Origin: CAWJKP01 sp963843465
GTDB lineage: Bacteria; Planctomycetota; Planctomycetia; Pirellulales; Thermoguttaceae
Reading direction: 5' to 3'
DNA: 64,000 nucleotides
Assembly: GCA_963843465.1 (NCBI GenBank)
Contig: CAWJKP010000008.1
Location: 124,001-188,000 of the forward strand
Shown: positions 19,735 to 27,749 of the stretch, one piece after another
Layout of the letters: each line of letters starts with the position of its first letter
Numbering within the stretch: the stretch's first letter is position 1
Notes under the pieces: model-generated
Databases searched by the model: none
Told to the model about the DNA's origin: nothing
The model's input: only the letters and a program-made list of their open reading frames with translations
Made by a program: the position numbers and the translations under genes

Positions 19735-20994
19735 CTATCGCTTGCTCAAAACATTGGCCTCGTACTTCTTCACGTCGTCCAGCCAGGCCAGGCCGACGGG
19801 CGTTTCCTGGGCCATGCAATAGTAGTCCCACACGTCGCCTGCGGGGAGCATCTTGATCTCCTCGAGCATCGCCAGCCGGGAGGTGAAGTCGCCGCGGCAC
19901 TCCAGCTCGCGGAGCTTCGCCGTGGGCTCGATGAGGGCCAGCAACAGGGCCTTGATCATGGCCCTCATGCCGATCACCCAGGCGGCGATGCGGTTGATGC
20001 TGGCGTCGAAGAAGTCCAGGCCGATGTGGACCCGCCCCAAAAAGCCGCCGCGGACGACCTCTTCGGCGATCGCCCGCAGGTCGTCGTTGAGGATCACCAC
20101 GTGGTCGCTGTCCCAGCGGACGCCGCGGCTGACGTGCAGCAGGATCTCTTTGACGTAGAAGAGCACGCTGGAGATCTTGTCGGCGATGCTCTCCGTGGGA
20201 TGGTAGTGGCCGGCGTCGAGCGTCAAGAGCGTGCCCTTCTGGATGGCGTAGCCCAGGTAGAACTCGTGCGAGCCGGGCACGTAGGTCTCCGAGCCGATGC
20301 CGAAGAGCTTGCTCTCCACCGAGTCGAGGTTGAAGGCCGGGTCGATGGGGGCGGCGAACATCTCGTCCAGCGAGCGGCGGAGGATCTCCCGCGGCTGCTT
20401 GCGGTCGATGGTCAGGTCCTTGTAGCCGTCGGGGATCCAGACGTTGTTCACGCAAGGCGTGCCCTGGGCCCGGCCGAAGGCCTCGCCGATCTTGCGGCAG
20501 GCGACGCCGTGCTCGACCCAAAAGCGGCGGATGCCTTCGTCGCGGCTGGTCAGCGTGAAGCCGTCGGCCGCCTTGGGATGGGAGAAAAAGGTGGAGTTGA
20601 AGTCCAGGCCCACGCCTTGCTGCTTGGCCCAGTCCATCCAGCGCTGGAAGTGGGCAGGCTGGACCTGGTTCCGCTCGACCGGCTTGGGCGTCTCCCGGTA
20701 GGAGGCGTGGAGACTCAGCCGGTGCTTGCCCGGGACCAGGCGGTAGACCTTCTCCACGTCGGCCCGCAACTCGTCGGGCGTGCGGGCCTTGCCAGGATAC
20801 GAGCCCGTGGCCAGGATGCCGCCGCCGGTCAATCCGGCCGCGCTCTCGAAGCCGCCGCAGTCGTCCCCCTGCCAGCAGTGCATGGAGATGGCGACGCGGC
20901 GCAGTTCGGCCAGCGCCCGATCCGTGTCGACGCCGAGCTCGGCGTAGCGTTGGCGGGCCGTCTTGTAGGCTGTTTCGATGCGGGAGGTATCCAA
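19735..20994 (-). CDS. rhaA: L-rhamnose isomerase
   Basis: The product has 419 residues from TTG 20994, the canonical family length, with AAGGAG at 21003-21008. An open frame runs further upstream but is not needed. Signature segments include AISMHCWQGDDCGGF, LTLDAGHYHPTESIADK and ILNDDLRAIAEEVV, whose His, Asp and Glu residues bind the two metal ions. It converts L-rhamnose to L-rhamnulose. It is divergent from the two lipoprotein genes and codirectional with rhaT. Confidence 0.95.
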   Translation of the reverse strand: MDTSRIETAYKTARQRYAELGVDTDRALAELRRVAISMHCWQGDDCGGFESAAGLTGGGILATGSYPGKARTPDELRADVEKVYRLVPGKHRLSLHASYRETPKPVERNQVQPAHFQRWMDWAKQQGVGLDFNSTFFSHPKAADGFTLTSRDEGIRRFWVEHGVACRKIGEAFGRAQGTPCVNNVWIPDGYKDLTIDRKQPREILRRSLDEMFAAPIDPAFNLDSVESKLFGIGSETYVPGSHEFYLGYAIQKGTLLTLDAGHYHPTESIADKISSVLFYVKEILLHVSRGVRWDSDHVVILNDDLRAIAEEVVRGGFLGRVHIGLDFFDASINRIAAWVIGMRAMIKALLLALIEPTAKLRELECRGDFTSRLAMLEEIKMLPAGDVWDYYCMAQETPVGLAWLDDVKKYEANVLSKR

Positions 20995-21228
20995 GAGTTC
21001 ACTCCTTCGATAGCGTATGCGGGGGCGAGACCTGGTAGCAAACCCAAAACGCTGATTTTGCCTTGGCAGCGCCGAAATTGCCAGGGGGTGAAGGGAAAAA
21101 CGGGCGGAATCGGTCTTTACGCGGACGGCCGATTCTGGGAGACTCCGCGCCCTATTCTTTCGGGATTCACCGATGGCCGGCCCTCCTTCCGGGGATGGTC
21201 CTTGGCTCGCACGGTTGGGAAACTCGTC

Positions 21229-21531
21229 ATGTCCAGCAGCCTGCTTCCGGTCCAGCAATGGCGCAAGTTGGGAAAATACCTCGGCCCAATCTTCGGCGCC
21301 TGCGTGTTGGCGACAGGGTGCAGCCTCTTCCAGCACGACCAACGAAGCCCCGCCGATAAGTTCCTCGACGAGCCGATCACCGACATGCGACACAAGGAGG
21401 CCATGCAACAACACGCGCAGGCCGAGGCGGACGCCAGGCCGTCCTGGTTCCAGAGCTGGTTCGGCCCCCCCGCCCCGCCCAAGCAGCCGCAAACAGTTGG
21501 GGACTGGGTAGGCCAGCCAAGGCCCATGTAG
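21229..21531 (+). CDS. Small lipoprotein
   Basis: The 100-residue product starts at ATG 21229. The hydrophobic segment GPIFGACVLATGC ends in a lipobox (LATGC), so a lipid anchor is likely. The rest is hydrophilic and ends VGDWVGQPRPM. No known domain. The next gene, also a small lipoprotein, starts 9 bases downstream, so the two are probably cotranscribed. Function unknown. Confidence 0.6.
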   Translation: MSSSLLPVQQWRKLGKYLGPIFGACVLATGCSLFQHDQRSPADKFLDEPITDMRHKEAMQQHAQAEADARPSWFQSWFGPPAPPKQPQTVGDWVGQPRPM

Positions 21532-21540
21532 GAACCCCGC

Positions 21541-21816
21541 ATGACGCTCGAAGCAAGTCGAACCTTCCGCCCGGATTCCCAGCGCCGGCCGCCCGGCGTC
21601 GCCCTGGCCGCCCTCGGCGCCATCGCCCTGGGTCTGGCGCTGGCCGGGTGCCACTCCGCCACGAGCTCCAGCGCCGGCTCGCCGCTCTCCCTCTGGCCCC
21701 TGTCGCCCTTTACCACGCAGCACGACCAGATGGCCAAGGCCGTCAAGAACGACCCCTTCCCCGACGCTAACCAGCCGCTCCGCCCTCTGAACGCAAATCA
21801 GGCCGGTAACCAGTAG
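21541..21816 (+). CDS. Small lipoprotein
   Basis: The 91-residue product has the hydrophobic segment ALGAIALGLALAGC, ending in a lipobox (LAGC). The mature part is short and hydrophilic. Its TAG stop is part of the GTAGGGTGGG repeat that begins at 21813. Function unknown. Confidence 0.6.
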   Translation: MTLEASRTFRPDSQRRPPGVALAALGAIALGLALAGCHSATSSSAGSPLSLWPLSPFTTQHDQMAKAVKNDPFPDANQPLRPLNANQAGNQ

Positions 21817-22005
21817 GGTGGGTCGAATCCGTGAAAGAAAAAAGCCGAAAGACAGAACACTGATCCTCGCTAATCTTCGCTAATTACTCATATTAGTGTC
21901 GATCAGTGTCAATTAGTGTTCCCGTTTGCTGCTTCTTTCCAAGGACATACTGCAAAATTCCTTAAGTTCGTGCCTAGGGGGGCTCGCTTCGCTCGACCCA
22001 CCCTG
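21813..22005. repeat. Nested repeat: GTAGGGTGGG arms around a ten-base-period array
   Basis: The outer arms are GTAGGGTGGGTCGA and TCGACCCACCCTG. Inside, TCGCTAATCT-type decamers at the left are matched by TTAGTGTCGA-type decamers at the right. Confidence 0.8.
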
Positions 22006-22083
22006 CCTTACCTTCTCACCCTGCTTTCCGCGTCACTGGCCGCTCGCCACTCATTGACGCTGCCCGCCCTCCAAAGCATAATC

Positions 22084-23466
22084 ATGGCGATGAATCCTCT
22101 ACGGAACATCCCATCGGTCAGTGAACTGCTGGAAAGCCCCGCGTTGCGGCGGCTGGTGGATCGGATCAGCCGCAACACGCTGGTGACCACGGTCCGCAAC
22201 GTCTTGGACGAGGTCCGTAGCGAGGTGCAAAACGCGGCCTCGGCAAGGACTTTGCCCAGCGCTGCCGAGCTGGCCGAGCGGATCGCCCGGCGGGCGATGG
22301 AGACCCAACGGGCCAGGCTCCAACCGGTGATCAACGCCACCGGCGTGCTGCTTTCTCCCACGCTGGGCCGCTCTCCGCTGGCCGATGCGGCGCTGGCCGA
22401 AATGACCGCCATCGGCCGGGATTACGCCAGCCTCGAGCTGGACCTGACCTCGGGCCAGCCGTCCCGCCGGGTGGAGGCCGTCGAGGAACTGCTGGTCGAG
22501 CTTACCGGCGCCGAGGCGGCGATGGTGGTCAACAACAACGCCGGCGCGACGCTGCTGGCCCTGGCCGCGCTGGCCGCCGGACGAGAGGTGATCGTCTCCC
22601 GCGGGCAGCTCCTCGAGCTCGGCGACGGCTACCGTCTGCCCGACGTGATGGCCGCCAGCGGCGTCCAGCCGCGCGAAGTGGGAACCACGAACGTAACCCG
22701 CCTGGCGGACTACCAGTCGGCGCTCGGCCCGCGCTCGGCCCTGTTGATGCTCGTCTACTCCGGCGATTACACGGCCGCAGGCTTGACTGCCGGCGTCGGC
22801 CTGGCCGAGTTGGCCGCCCTGGGCCGCCGCCACAATCTCCCGCTGGTCCACCTCGTCGGCATGGGGTCCCTGATCGACCTGCAGCCGATGGGACTCGGCG
22901 ACGTGCCGGTGGTCGGTGAAAGCCTCAAGGCGGGAGCCGACCTGGTGCTAACAAGCGGCGATCAGCTCCTCGGCGGACCCCAGTGCGGGATCGTTGTCGG
23001 CCGGCGGCCGCTTATCGAGTTGCTCGAAAGGCACCCCTTGGCCCGTGCGCTTCGCGTCGGGAAGCTGACCCTGGCCGCCTTGGCGGCCACGTTGCGGCTC
23101 TATCGCGATGCGGACAAGGCACGGCAGGAGATCCCCTTGCTGCGGCTGTTGGGCACGTCAGTGGAGAATCTCAAGAATCGGGCTTTGCGGCTGGCCCCGC
23201 AGATCGCGGCCAGCGGTGCGGTAGCCTCGGCGGAGGCCGTGGCGTCATCAACCTTCTTGACCGGCTTTCAGAGTCCTATCCATCCGCTTGACACCTGGTG
23301 CATCGCGGTCCGGCCGCAGGGCTTGAGCGTCGATCGGTTGGCGGCCCTGCTGCGGACCGGGTCGCCTCCGGTCGTCGGCCGGATCCAGGAGGACCGGTTG
23401 CTGCTGGACCTGAGGAGCGTCAGCCCTCGGCAAGACCAGGAACTCGTCACGGCGTCTCTGCGCTAG
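22084..23466 (+). CDS. SelA-like fold-type I PLP protein lacking the PLP lysine
   Basis: The product has about 460 residues and matches bacterial L-seryl-tRNA(Sec) selenium transferase along its whole length (VINATGVLL, then EAAMVVNNNAGATLLAL, SGDQLLGGPQCGIVVG). SelA normally has SGDKLLGGPQ, where Lys forms the Schiff base with PLP (K295 in E. coli). Here the codon at 22963-22965 is CAG, giving Gln294. The usual HTNLGRAPL motif is also changed, to SPTLGRSPL. Selenium-transferase activity is therefore unlikely. No selB, selD or tRNA-Sec was seen nearby. It could bind tRNA or PLP without catalysis, or do another reaction. ATG 22090 is an alternative start. Confidence 0.85.
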   Translation: MAMNPLRNIPSVSELLESPALRRLVDRISRNTLVTTVRNVLDEVRSEVQNAASARTLPSAAELAERIARRAMETQRARLQPVINATGVLLSPTLGRSPLADAALAEMTAIGRDYASLELDLTSGQPSRRVEAVEELLVELTGAEAAMVVNNNAGATLLALAALAAGREVIVSRGQLLELGDGYRLPDVMAASGVQPREVGTTNVTRLADYQSALGPRSALLMLVYSGDYTAAGLTAGVGLAELAALGRRHNLPLVHLVGMGSLIDLQPMGLGDVPVVGESLKAGADLVLTSGDQLLGGPQCGIVVGRRPLIELLERHPLARALRVGKLTLAALAATLRLYRDADKARQEIPLLRLLGTSVENLKNRALRLAPQIAASGAVASAEAVASSTFLTGFQSPIHPLDTWCIAVRPQGLSVDRLAALLRTGSPPVVGRIQEDRLLLDLRSVSPRQDQELVTASLR

Positions 23467-23594
23467 GCCACTCCCATCCGCCCGAGCCGCCCGCGGAAGC
23501 CGTGCTCTAGTTCCTCCGCGAGATGCGGCGGACGTGGACAAGTTTCATAAGACACAGCGGGAGAGGTCAGCGGCGGCGACGTGAAAGCGTGAGC

Positions 23595-23718
23595 GTAACG
23601 GTTCACGGGCCGCCAAAGTCGCCTTTCGCTCCGCGAAAGTGGCGCCACTTTCGCGGAGCGAAAGGCGACTTTCGGGGCCAAAGCCGCTGGAGGCCGAGCG
23701 CGGCCCGTGAGCGCTTAC
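23595..23718. mobile_element. 124-base mini-element with IS66-type ends
   Basis: Ends GTAACGGTTCACGG and CCGTGAGCGCTTAC enclose a TTTCGCTCCGCGAAAG hairpin (23615-23673). The 13-base sequence TGAAAGCGTGAGC directly abuts both sides (23582-23594 and 23719-23731). No coding capacity. Confidence 0.65.
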
Positions 23719-23777
23719 TGAAAGCGTGAGCCGTCGCAACGGCCTTTGCTTGTCTGTTTTTGTTCTTCCGCTGCCAT

Positions 23778-23907
23778 CGTAACCCGAAGCGTCAGCGAGG
23801 GAACCGGTCCTGCCCCCCGTCACGTGCAGGATGGCCGCCTCCAGGCCTGTTTCGTGGCCGATCGGATCATCCATAATGATCTCCCTCGCTGACGCTTCGG
23901 GTTACGA
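23778..23907. repeat. CCCGAAGCGTCAGCGAGGGA inverted repeat
   Basis: The left arm CCCGAAGCGTCAGCGAGGGA pairs with TCCCTCGCTGACGCTTCGGG about 80 bases away. The gap 23467-23981 has no supported gene beyond this and the mini-element. Confidence 0.85.
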
Positions 23908-23981
23908 TTGCTCGCTGACGGTTCGGATACGGAACAGAAATTGGCAGCAAGGGAGAATCCACGCTCTTTCAACCGCCCAGG

Positions 23982-24176
23982 TCACCGGCGAGCTTCCATC
24001 GCCGCCCGGCTAATCTCCTCGATACCTTTCTCGGGCCAAAGCGTGCGGTGCCATTGCGTGTAGTCGAACGGCTCGCGCTGAATGAGCGCAATAAATCGCT
24101 CGGCTTGCACGTCGCCTAGGGCCTCGACCAGCGCACGGAAGGCGGCCACCTTGATCTCCGTGTCGGTCAACATCAT
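23982..24176 (-). CDS. Small protein of a decayed PIN module (antitoxin-like)
   Basis: The 64-residue product starts at ATG 24176 (MMLTDTEIKVAAFRALVEAL). Its start overlaps the stop of the PIN remnant (ATGA), a translational coupling common in toxin-antitoxin pairs. It is predicted mostly helical and has no DNA-binding motif I can recognise. Confidence 0.55.
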   Translation of the reverse strand: MMLTDTEIKVAAFRALVEALGDVQAERFIALIQREPFDYTQWHRTLWPEKGIEEISRAAMEARR

Positions 24177-24330
24177 TGCACCTCGATGACGAATTGTGAT
24201 GGATTGATTACGGCAACGTCGGGGTATCCGCGCATCTTCTTGACGATCAGATCGTCGGTCGTTAGGAAGAAGCGCAACCGGCGGCGCGCGCAGGCGACGG
24301 AGCCGCGCCGCGGGTCAGGGTCGGCAAAAC
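24173..24330 (-). pseudogene. PIN-domain-like remnant
   Basis: Only the C-terminal end is readable (RFFLTTDDLIVKKMRGYPDV, then INPSQFVIEVQ). TTDD followed by a short strand is typical of the PIN C-terminus. Upstream the frame meets a stop near 24330, and no N-terminal acidic motif is present. Confidence 0.5.
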
Positions 24331-24360
24331 CGAGTCATCGGGTGCTTCCGTGTGGCACTG

Positions 24361-24705
24361 CTATTCCGTACATGGCAGTAGTACGGGCACGCTAAACTTG
24401 ATACGGCTACTTGATGATCGGCCGGCATCTGACCGGCCTTGGCTTCCGAGACCCACCGGACCAACAAAGATACCAACCCCTCCCTTCGTCTGAGTGCCCT
24501 CGGCGGTGGAGACTGCCACGTCGAACTCAATTAGCTGCGCAGGCTGACCAGTCTTGCCGTCAAACATTTGCATCCCTTGGTCAGTCCGGAAGGTCAGACC
24601 TTGCGGGTTCACGCGTGCGCCCTTAGCAGTGCCATGTGCTTGGGCCACGGACACGCCATCTATGATTTGCCTAAGCGTCTCGGCCACGAAGTCTTTCAAT
24701 TCCAT
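24361..24705 (-). CDS. Small accessory protein paired with a caspase-like peptidase (Trypco2/Pepco-like)
   Basis: The 114-residue product has an N-terminal helix (MELKDFVAETLRQIIDGVSV) followed by beta strands ending RIKFSVPVLLP. This layout resembles the small peptidase-co-occurring domains (Trypco/Pepco) described next to trypsin-like or caspase-like peptidases in bacterial conflict systems. The match is from memory and only moderate. It starts 56 bases downstream of the caspase-like gene on the same strand, so the two are probably one operon. Confidence 0.55.
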   Translation of the reverse strand: MELKDFVAETLRQIIDGVSVAQAHGTAKGARVNPQGLTFRTDQGMQMFDGKTGQPAQLIEFDVAVSTAEGTQTKGGVGIFVGPVGLGSQGRSDAGRSSSSRIKFSVPVLLPCTE

Positions 24706-24761
24706 TTAGCGCTCGCTTTCAAAACCATCTAACGTCCCCCTTCCTCAACCGGGCTTGAATG

Positions 24762-26222
24762 CTACTCGCGCGAGGGAACAATAGTCCCAGGCTGCGCGGC
24801 GAACTGCTCGGCGAGTACTTTGAGAATCTCTGCACTGAGCCTTTTCCCGATCTTCACCTCCTCAGTGTCCGCAAATCGCGCGCCTTCAACGTCGATAGTC
24901 GTCCAACCCGAAGAACTGCCATCGCCGAACTCTTCCCAGCCAACGCGATCGAGACGAACAACACGATAGAAAAGCGCGCATCGCCTGCCACCGAGCGCGT
25001 AGATTACGTCTAACTGCCATTTTGGAAGATTGCAACACTTGGGGCTGGCCACAATCCGCAACGCGTCCCACGCGCCTTTTTCCAGTGGAGCATAGCCTAC
25101 CACGTCCGCGTGTGGAAGCATAGTCAACGCTCGAACGAGCGATTGAGCTGAACCGCGGCCGAATGAGCCGCCCTCCAGCCTATTCCCAGCGAAGTCGGTG
25201 TAGTACGTGTCGTACCCAAGCTTCACAAAAAACTCGCCCTTCGGTTGCTGTTCGAGCCATCTTGCAGCCGGTCCAGTGTCAATCCCTAAAAGGGGGACTT
25301 CGTCGACAGAGGGATCATAAATCGCTCCAAGTTTCTCATCGAACATGCCGACGATGGCTTCGCGCCTCACGCGTTCGAGAAACTTCATCGCATCCTCTCT
25401 TGATACGTATCCGCTTGCGTCCTCCTTTATTCGGTCTACCAGGGTGCGCGGCTTCGGCGGTGGCGTCGAGGGATCAAGAGCGCCACCGCCGGACCCCGAT
25501 GGATTTAGAATGCCCCCGAGCTTCCGCCTGAGTTCGGGGGTTATTGTGGCAAAGGTTTCGGTAAGTTTTGCCTGTTGTACAAAATACGGCGTCTGATTCT
25601 GCCGGCCACGAAAGCGGTCGGCGATCGCCGACCCGAGATCTGCGTAGCTTATCGAATCCGCCTGGTGCTTGTGAACGGACTCGACAACGGCGCGCGTGAA
25701 GTGTGAAAGAGCCTTGTCTGCAAAGGAGTTTTGCTCTTCAAGCGAGGAGAAGAAGAAATAACAGTGTTGGAAGCCTTCCTTTCCCTTTTCGATAACCTTG
25801 AGCATCGCAACGGGGTCTTTTATGTACTGTACTCCAGCTTGGCACGCATCGATAATCTTGACATAAAGCTCGGGATTTAGCCCGCGCGCCCATCCATCAA
25901 GTTCCATGTTCGCGATTGATGTACCGTTTGGGGCGCTTTCCGAAAAGTCCTGAAGGATCAAACGCAAGTCGCCGTCGATAACAGCGCCGTGGCCGGAAAA
26001 GAAGAAAACGAATTCCTCAATCGTGGACTTGTCGTGTTTCGAAAGGAACTCCCGAATCTCGGCCTTGATCGCGGCGCTCAAATTACTTCTGGGTCTAAGG
26101 ATCGCGTCGAAACGACCCGCATCGTTCAATATGGCTTCCAGCGCGCTCGCATCTTCCGCGCATCCCGGAAGGTTCGGCTGTGTATCGTATGACGGAACAC
26201 CGACGACGATTGCAAGGCGCAT
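24762..26222 (-). CDS. Caspase-like (peptidase C14 family) protein
   Basis: The 486-residue product has a caspase p20-like domain at residues 1-200. Strand 1 is RLAIVVGVPSYDTQPNLPGC, the catalytic His is His78 in FVFFFSGHG, and the catalytic Cys is Cys127 in KIIDACQAG. A Gly/Pro-rich linker (about 245-262) leads to a C-terminal region of unknown type with no membrane helix or WD/TPR repeat. Bacterial caspase homologues act in conflict or programmed-death systems. The base composition is visibly less GC-rich than the flanks, suggesting transfer. What triggers it is not evident. Confidence 0.88.
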   Translation of the reverse strand: MRLAIVVGVPSYDTQPNLPGCAEDASALEAILNDAGRFDAILRPRSNLSAAIKAEIREFLSKHDKSTIEEFVFFFSGHGAVIDGDLRLILQDFSESAPNGTSIANMELDGWARGLNPELYVKIIDACQAGVQYIKDPVAMLKVIEKGKEGFQHCYFFFSSLEEQNSFADKALSHFTRAVVESVHKHQADSISYADLGSAIADRFRGRQNQTPYFVQQAKLTETFATITPELRRKLGGILNPSGSGGGALDPSTPPPKPRTLVDRIKEDASGYVSREDAMKFLERVRREAIVGMFDEKLGAIYDPSVDEVPLLGIDTGPAARWLEQQPKGEFFVKLGYDTYYTDFAGNRLEGGSFGRGSAQSLVRALTMLPHADVVGYAPLEKGAWDALRIVASPKCCNLPKWQLDVIYALGGRRCALFYRVVRLDRVGWEEFGDGSSSGWTTIDVEGARFADTEEVKIGKRLSAEILKVLAEQFAAQPGTIVPSRE

Positions 26223-26446
26223 TTGATTCCCCCCTCGGCTTCGCGCGAGCTTACCCCGTGACCTTGCCCTCCCCCCACTTCTACGGCGACCGGTCGTGGT
26301 ACCAACGTCCCTGGGGTATGCGATCTCGCCGAGAAGGGAAGTCTAACGCCGAAATGAGTCGATCGTCAAGTATGGCTTCGGCTTCTCCCGGAGGGTCGTG
26401 CGGACTCGGTTGGAAGCCGCCGCCCCGCTATACGCCGCTGAAAAAC

Positions 26447-26464
26447 GTTATGCTAAAGCATAAC
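26447..26464. repeat. GTTATGCTAAAGCATAAC palindrome, copy 3
   Basis: Near-perfect 18-base palindrome ending 49 bases upstream of the RlmM-like start. It could be an operator or an RNA hairpin. The gap 26223-26513 holds nothing else recognisable. Confidence 0.8.
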
Positions 26465-26513
26465 CTACGCGGTAAGCAATCGGTCGAACCTTCAGGCACC
26501 CGGAACTCCACGA

Positions 26514-27617
26514 ATGTCGCCTTTCGAGCAGAAGTCCGCCTTCCTCTTCGTCACATGCCAGGTGGGGGCGGAGGGGGCGGTCAAGGAAGAGCTGGCGCGG
26601 CGTTGGCCGGACATTCATGCGGCGTATTCCCGGCCGGGGCTGACCACCTTCAAAGTTCCTCCCGATCACCCCATGCGGCCTGACTTCGAGCTAAAGTCGG
26701 TCTTCGCGCGGGCCGCAGGACTCTCTTTGGGCCAAGCCAACGGAGACGACGCCACGCAGCGGGCCCAGAGCGTCTGGGACTTGCTCGGCCCGCAGATGGT
26801 CGCCCGGGTACACGTCTGGCCGCGGGACGTGAAGCGCCCGGGGGAGGACGGCTTCGAGCCCTCGATTACCCCGGCGGCGGTGGAAGTGCGGGAAGCAATT
26901 CGTCAGGCGTGCCCTCGTCCAGAGCAGCTCGATGGCGATGACCGCGATTGGCGGCGGCCGGCCCGACCGGGCGAGATGGTGTTGGACGTGATCCTGGTCG
27001 AGCCCCAACAGTGGTGGGTCGGCTACCATCAGGCCGCCTCGGAAAGCAGCCGCTGGCCGGGTGGAATGATGCCTTTGGAGATGCCGGCGGACGCGGTTTC
27101 CCGCACCTGGTTGAAGATGGAAGAGTCGCTGCGATGGTCTAGTTTGCCGATCCCGCCCAGTTCGAGGGTGGTTGAGCTGGGGAGTGCCCCGGGAGGGGCA
27201 AGCCAGGCGTTGCTCGGGCATGGACTAATGGTGATTGGCGTCGATCCGGCGGAGATGGATCCCCGGGTTTTTGCCAACCCAAACTTCACCCACCTTCGCC
27301 GCCGTGCTGCGGAGGTGCGCCGGCGGGAATTTCGGCGCGTCCACTGGCTGACGGCCGACATGAACGTCGCGCCGTCCTACACGCTGGACGCGGTAGAGGC
27401 AATCGTTACCCACCCGGAAGTAAACATCCGCGGAATGCTGATTACGCTGAAGCTTTTCCAGTGGCAAATGGCCCACGAGATCCCCTCGTATCTCGATCGC
27501 GTGCGAAGTTGGGGTTACAATCTAGTTTCCGCCAGGCAGCTCCAGCACGACCGCCAGGAGATTTGCGTGGCGGCGCTGGCGAGCCCCTTTATTAGAAAAC
27601 CGATCAAGCGGCGATAA
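26514..27617 (+). CDS. RlmM-like rRNA 2'-O-ribose methyltransferase
   Basis: The product has 367 residues. The N-terminal region (FLFVTCQVGAEGAVKEEL) looks THUMP-like. The C-terminal Rossmann domain has the SAM motif VVELGSAPGGASQALL, the acidic VIGVDPAEMD and a LITLKLF strand typical of FtsJ/RlmM enzymes. E. coli RlmM methylates C2498 of 23S rRNA. Same-site specificity is inferred only. No other rRNA-processing gene is adjacent. Confidence 0.8.
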   Translation: MSPFEQKSAFLFVTCQVGAEGAVKEELARRWPDIHAAYSRPGLTTFKVPPDHPMRPDFELKSVFARAAGLSLGQANGDDATQRAQSVWDLLGPQMVARVHVWPRDVKRPGEDGFEPSITPAAVEVREAIRQACPRPEQLDGDDRDWRRPARPGEMVLDVILVEPQQWWVGYHQAASESSRWPGGMMPLEMPADAVSRTWLKMEESLRWSSLPIPPSSRVVELGSAPGGASQALLGHGLMVIGVDPAEMDPRVFANPNFTHLRRRAAEVRRREFRRVHWLTADMNVAPSYTLDAVEAIVTHPEVNIRGMLITLKLFQWQMAHEIPSYLDRVRSWGYNLVSARQLQHDRQEICVAALASPFIRKPIKRR

Positions 27618-27749
27618 TCGGTGACAATTTTTTCCTACGGCAAGATCGCGTGGAATAACGGTTGCAACCTTCAAGAAGGCTGTAATCACCAGCCGAATCG
27701 AGTGGATACCGGCCGCGTCGCCATAAGGTTTGGTGGTTGACGGAGTCCT

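Noticed and set aside
20995..21723. Upstream extension of the rhaA frame
   Set aside because: The family length is 419 residues and AAGGAG precedes TTG 20994; the extension is antisense to the two lipoproteins.
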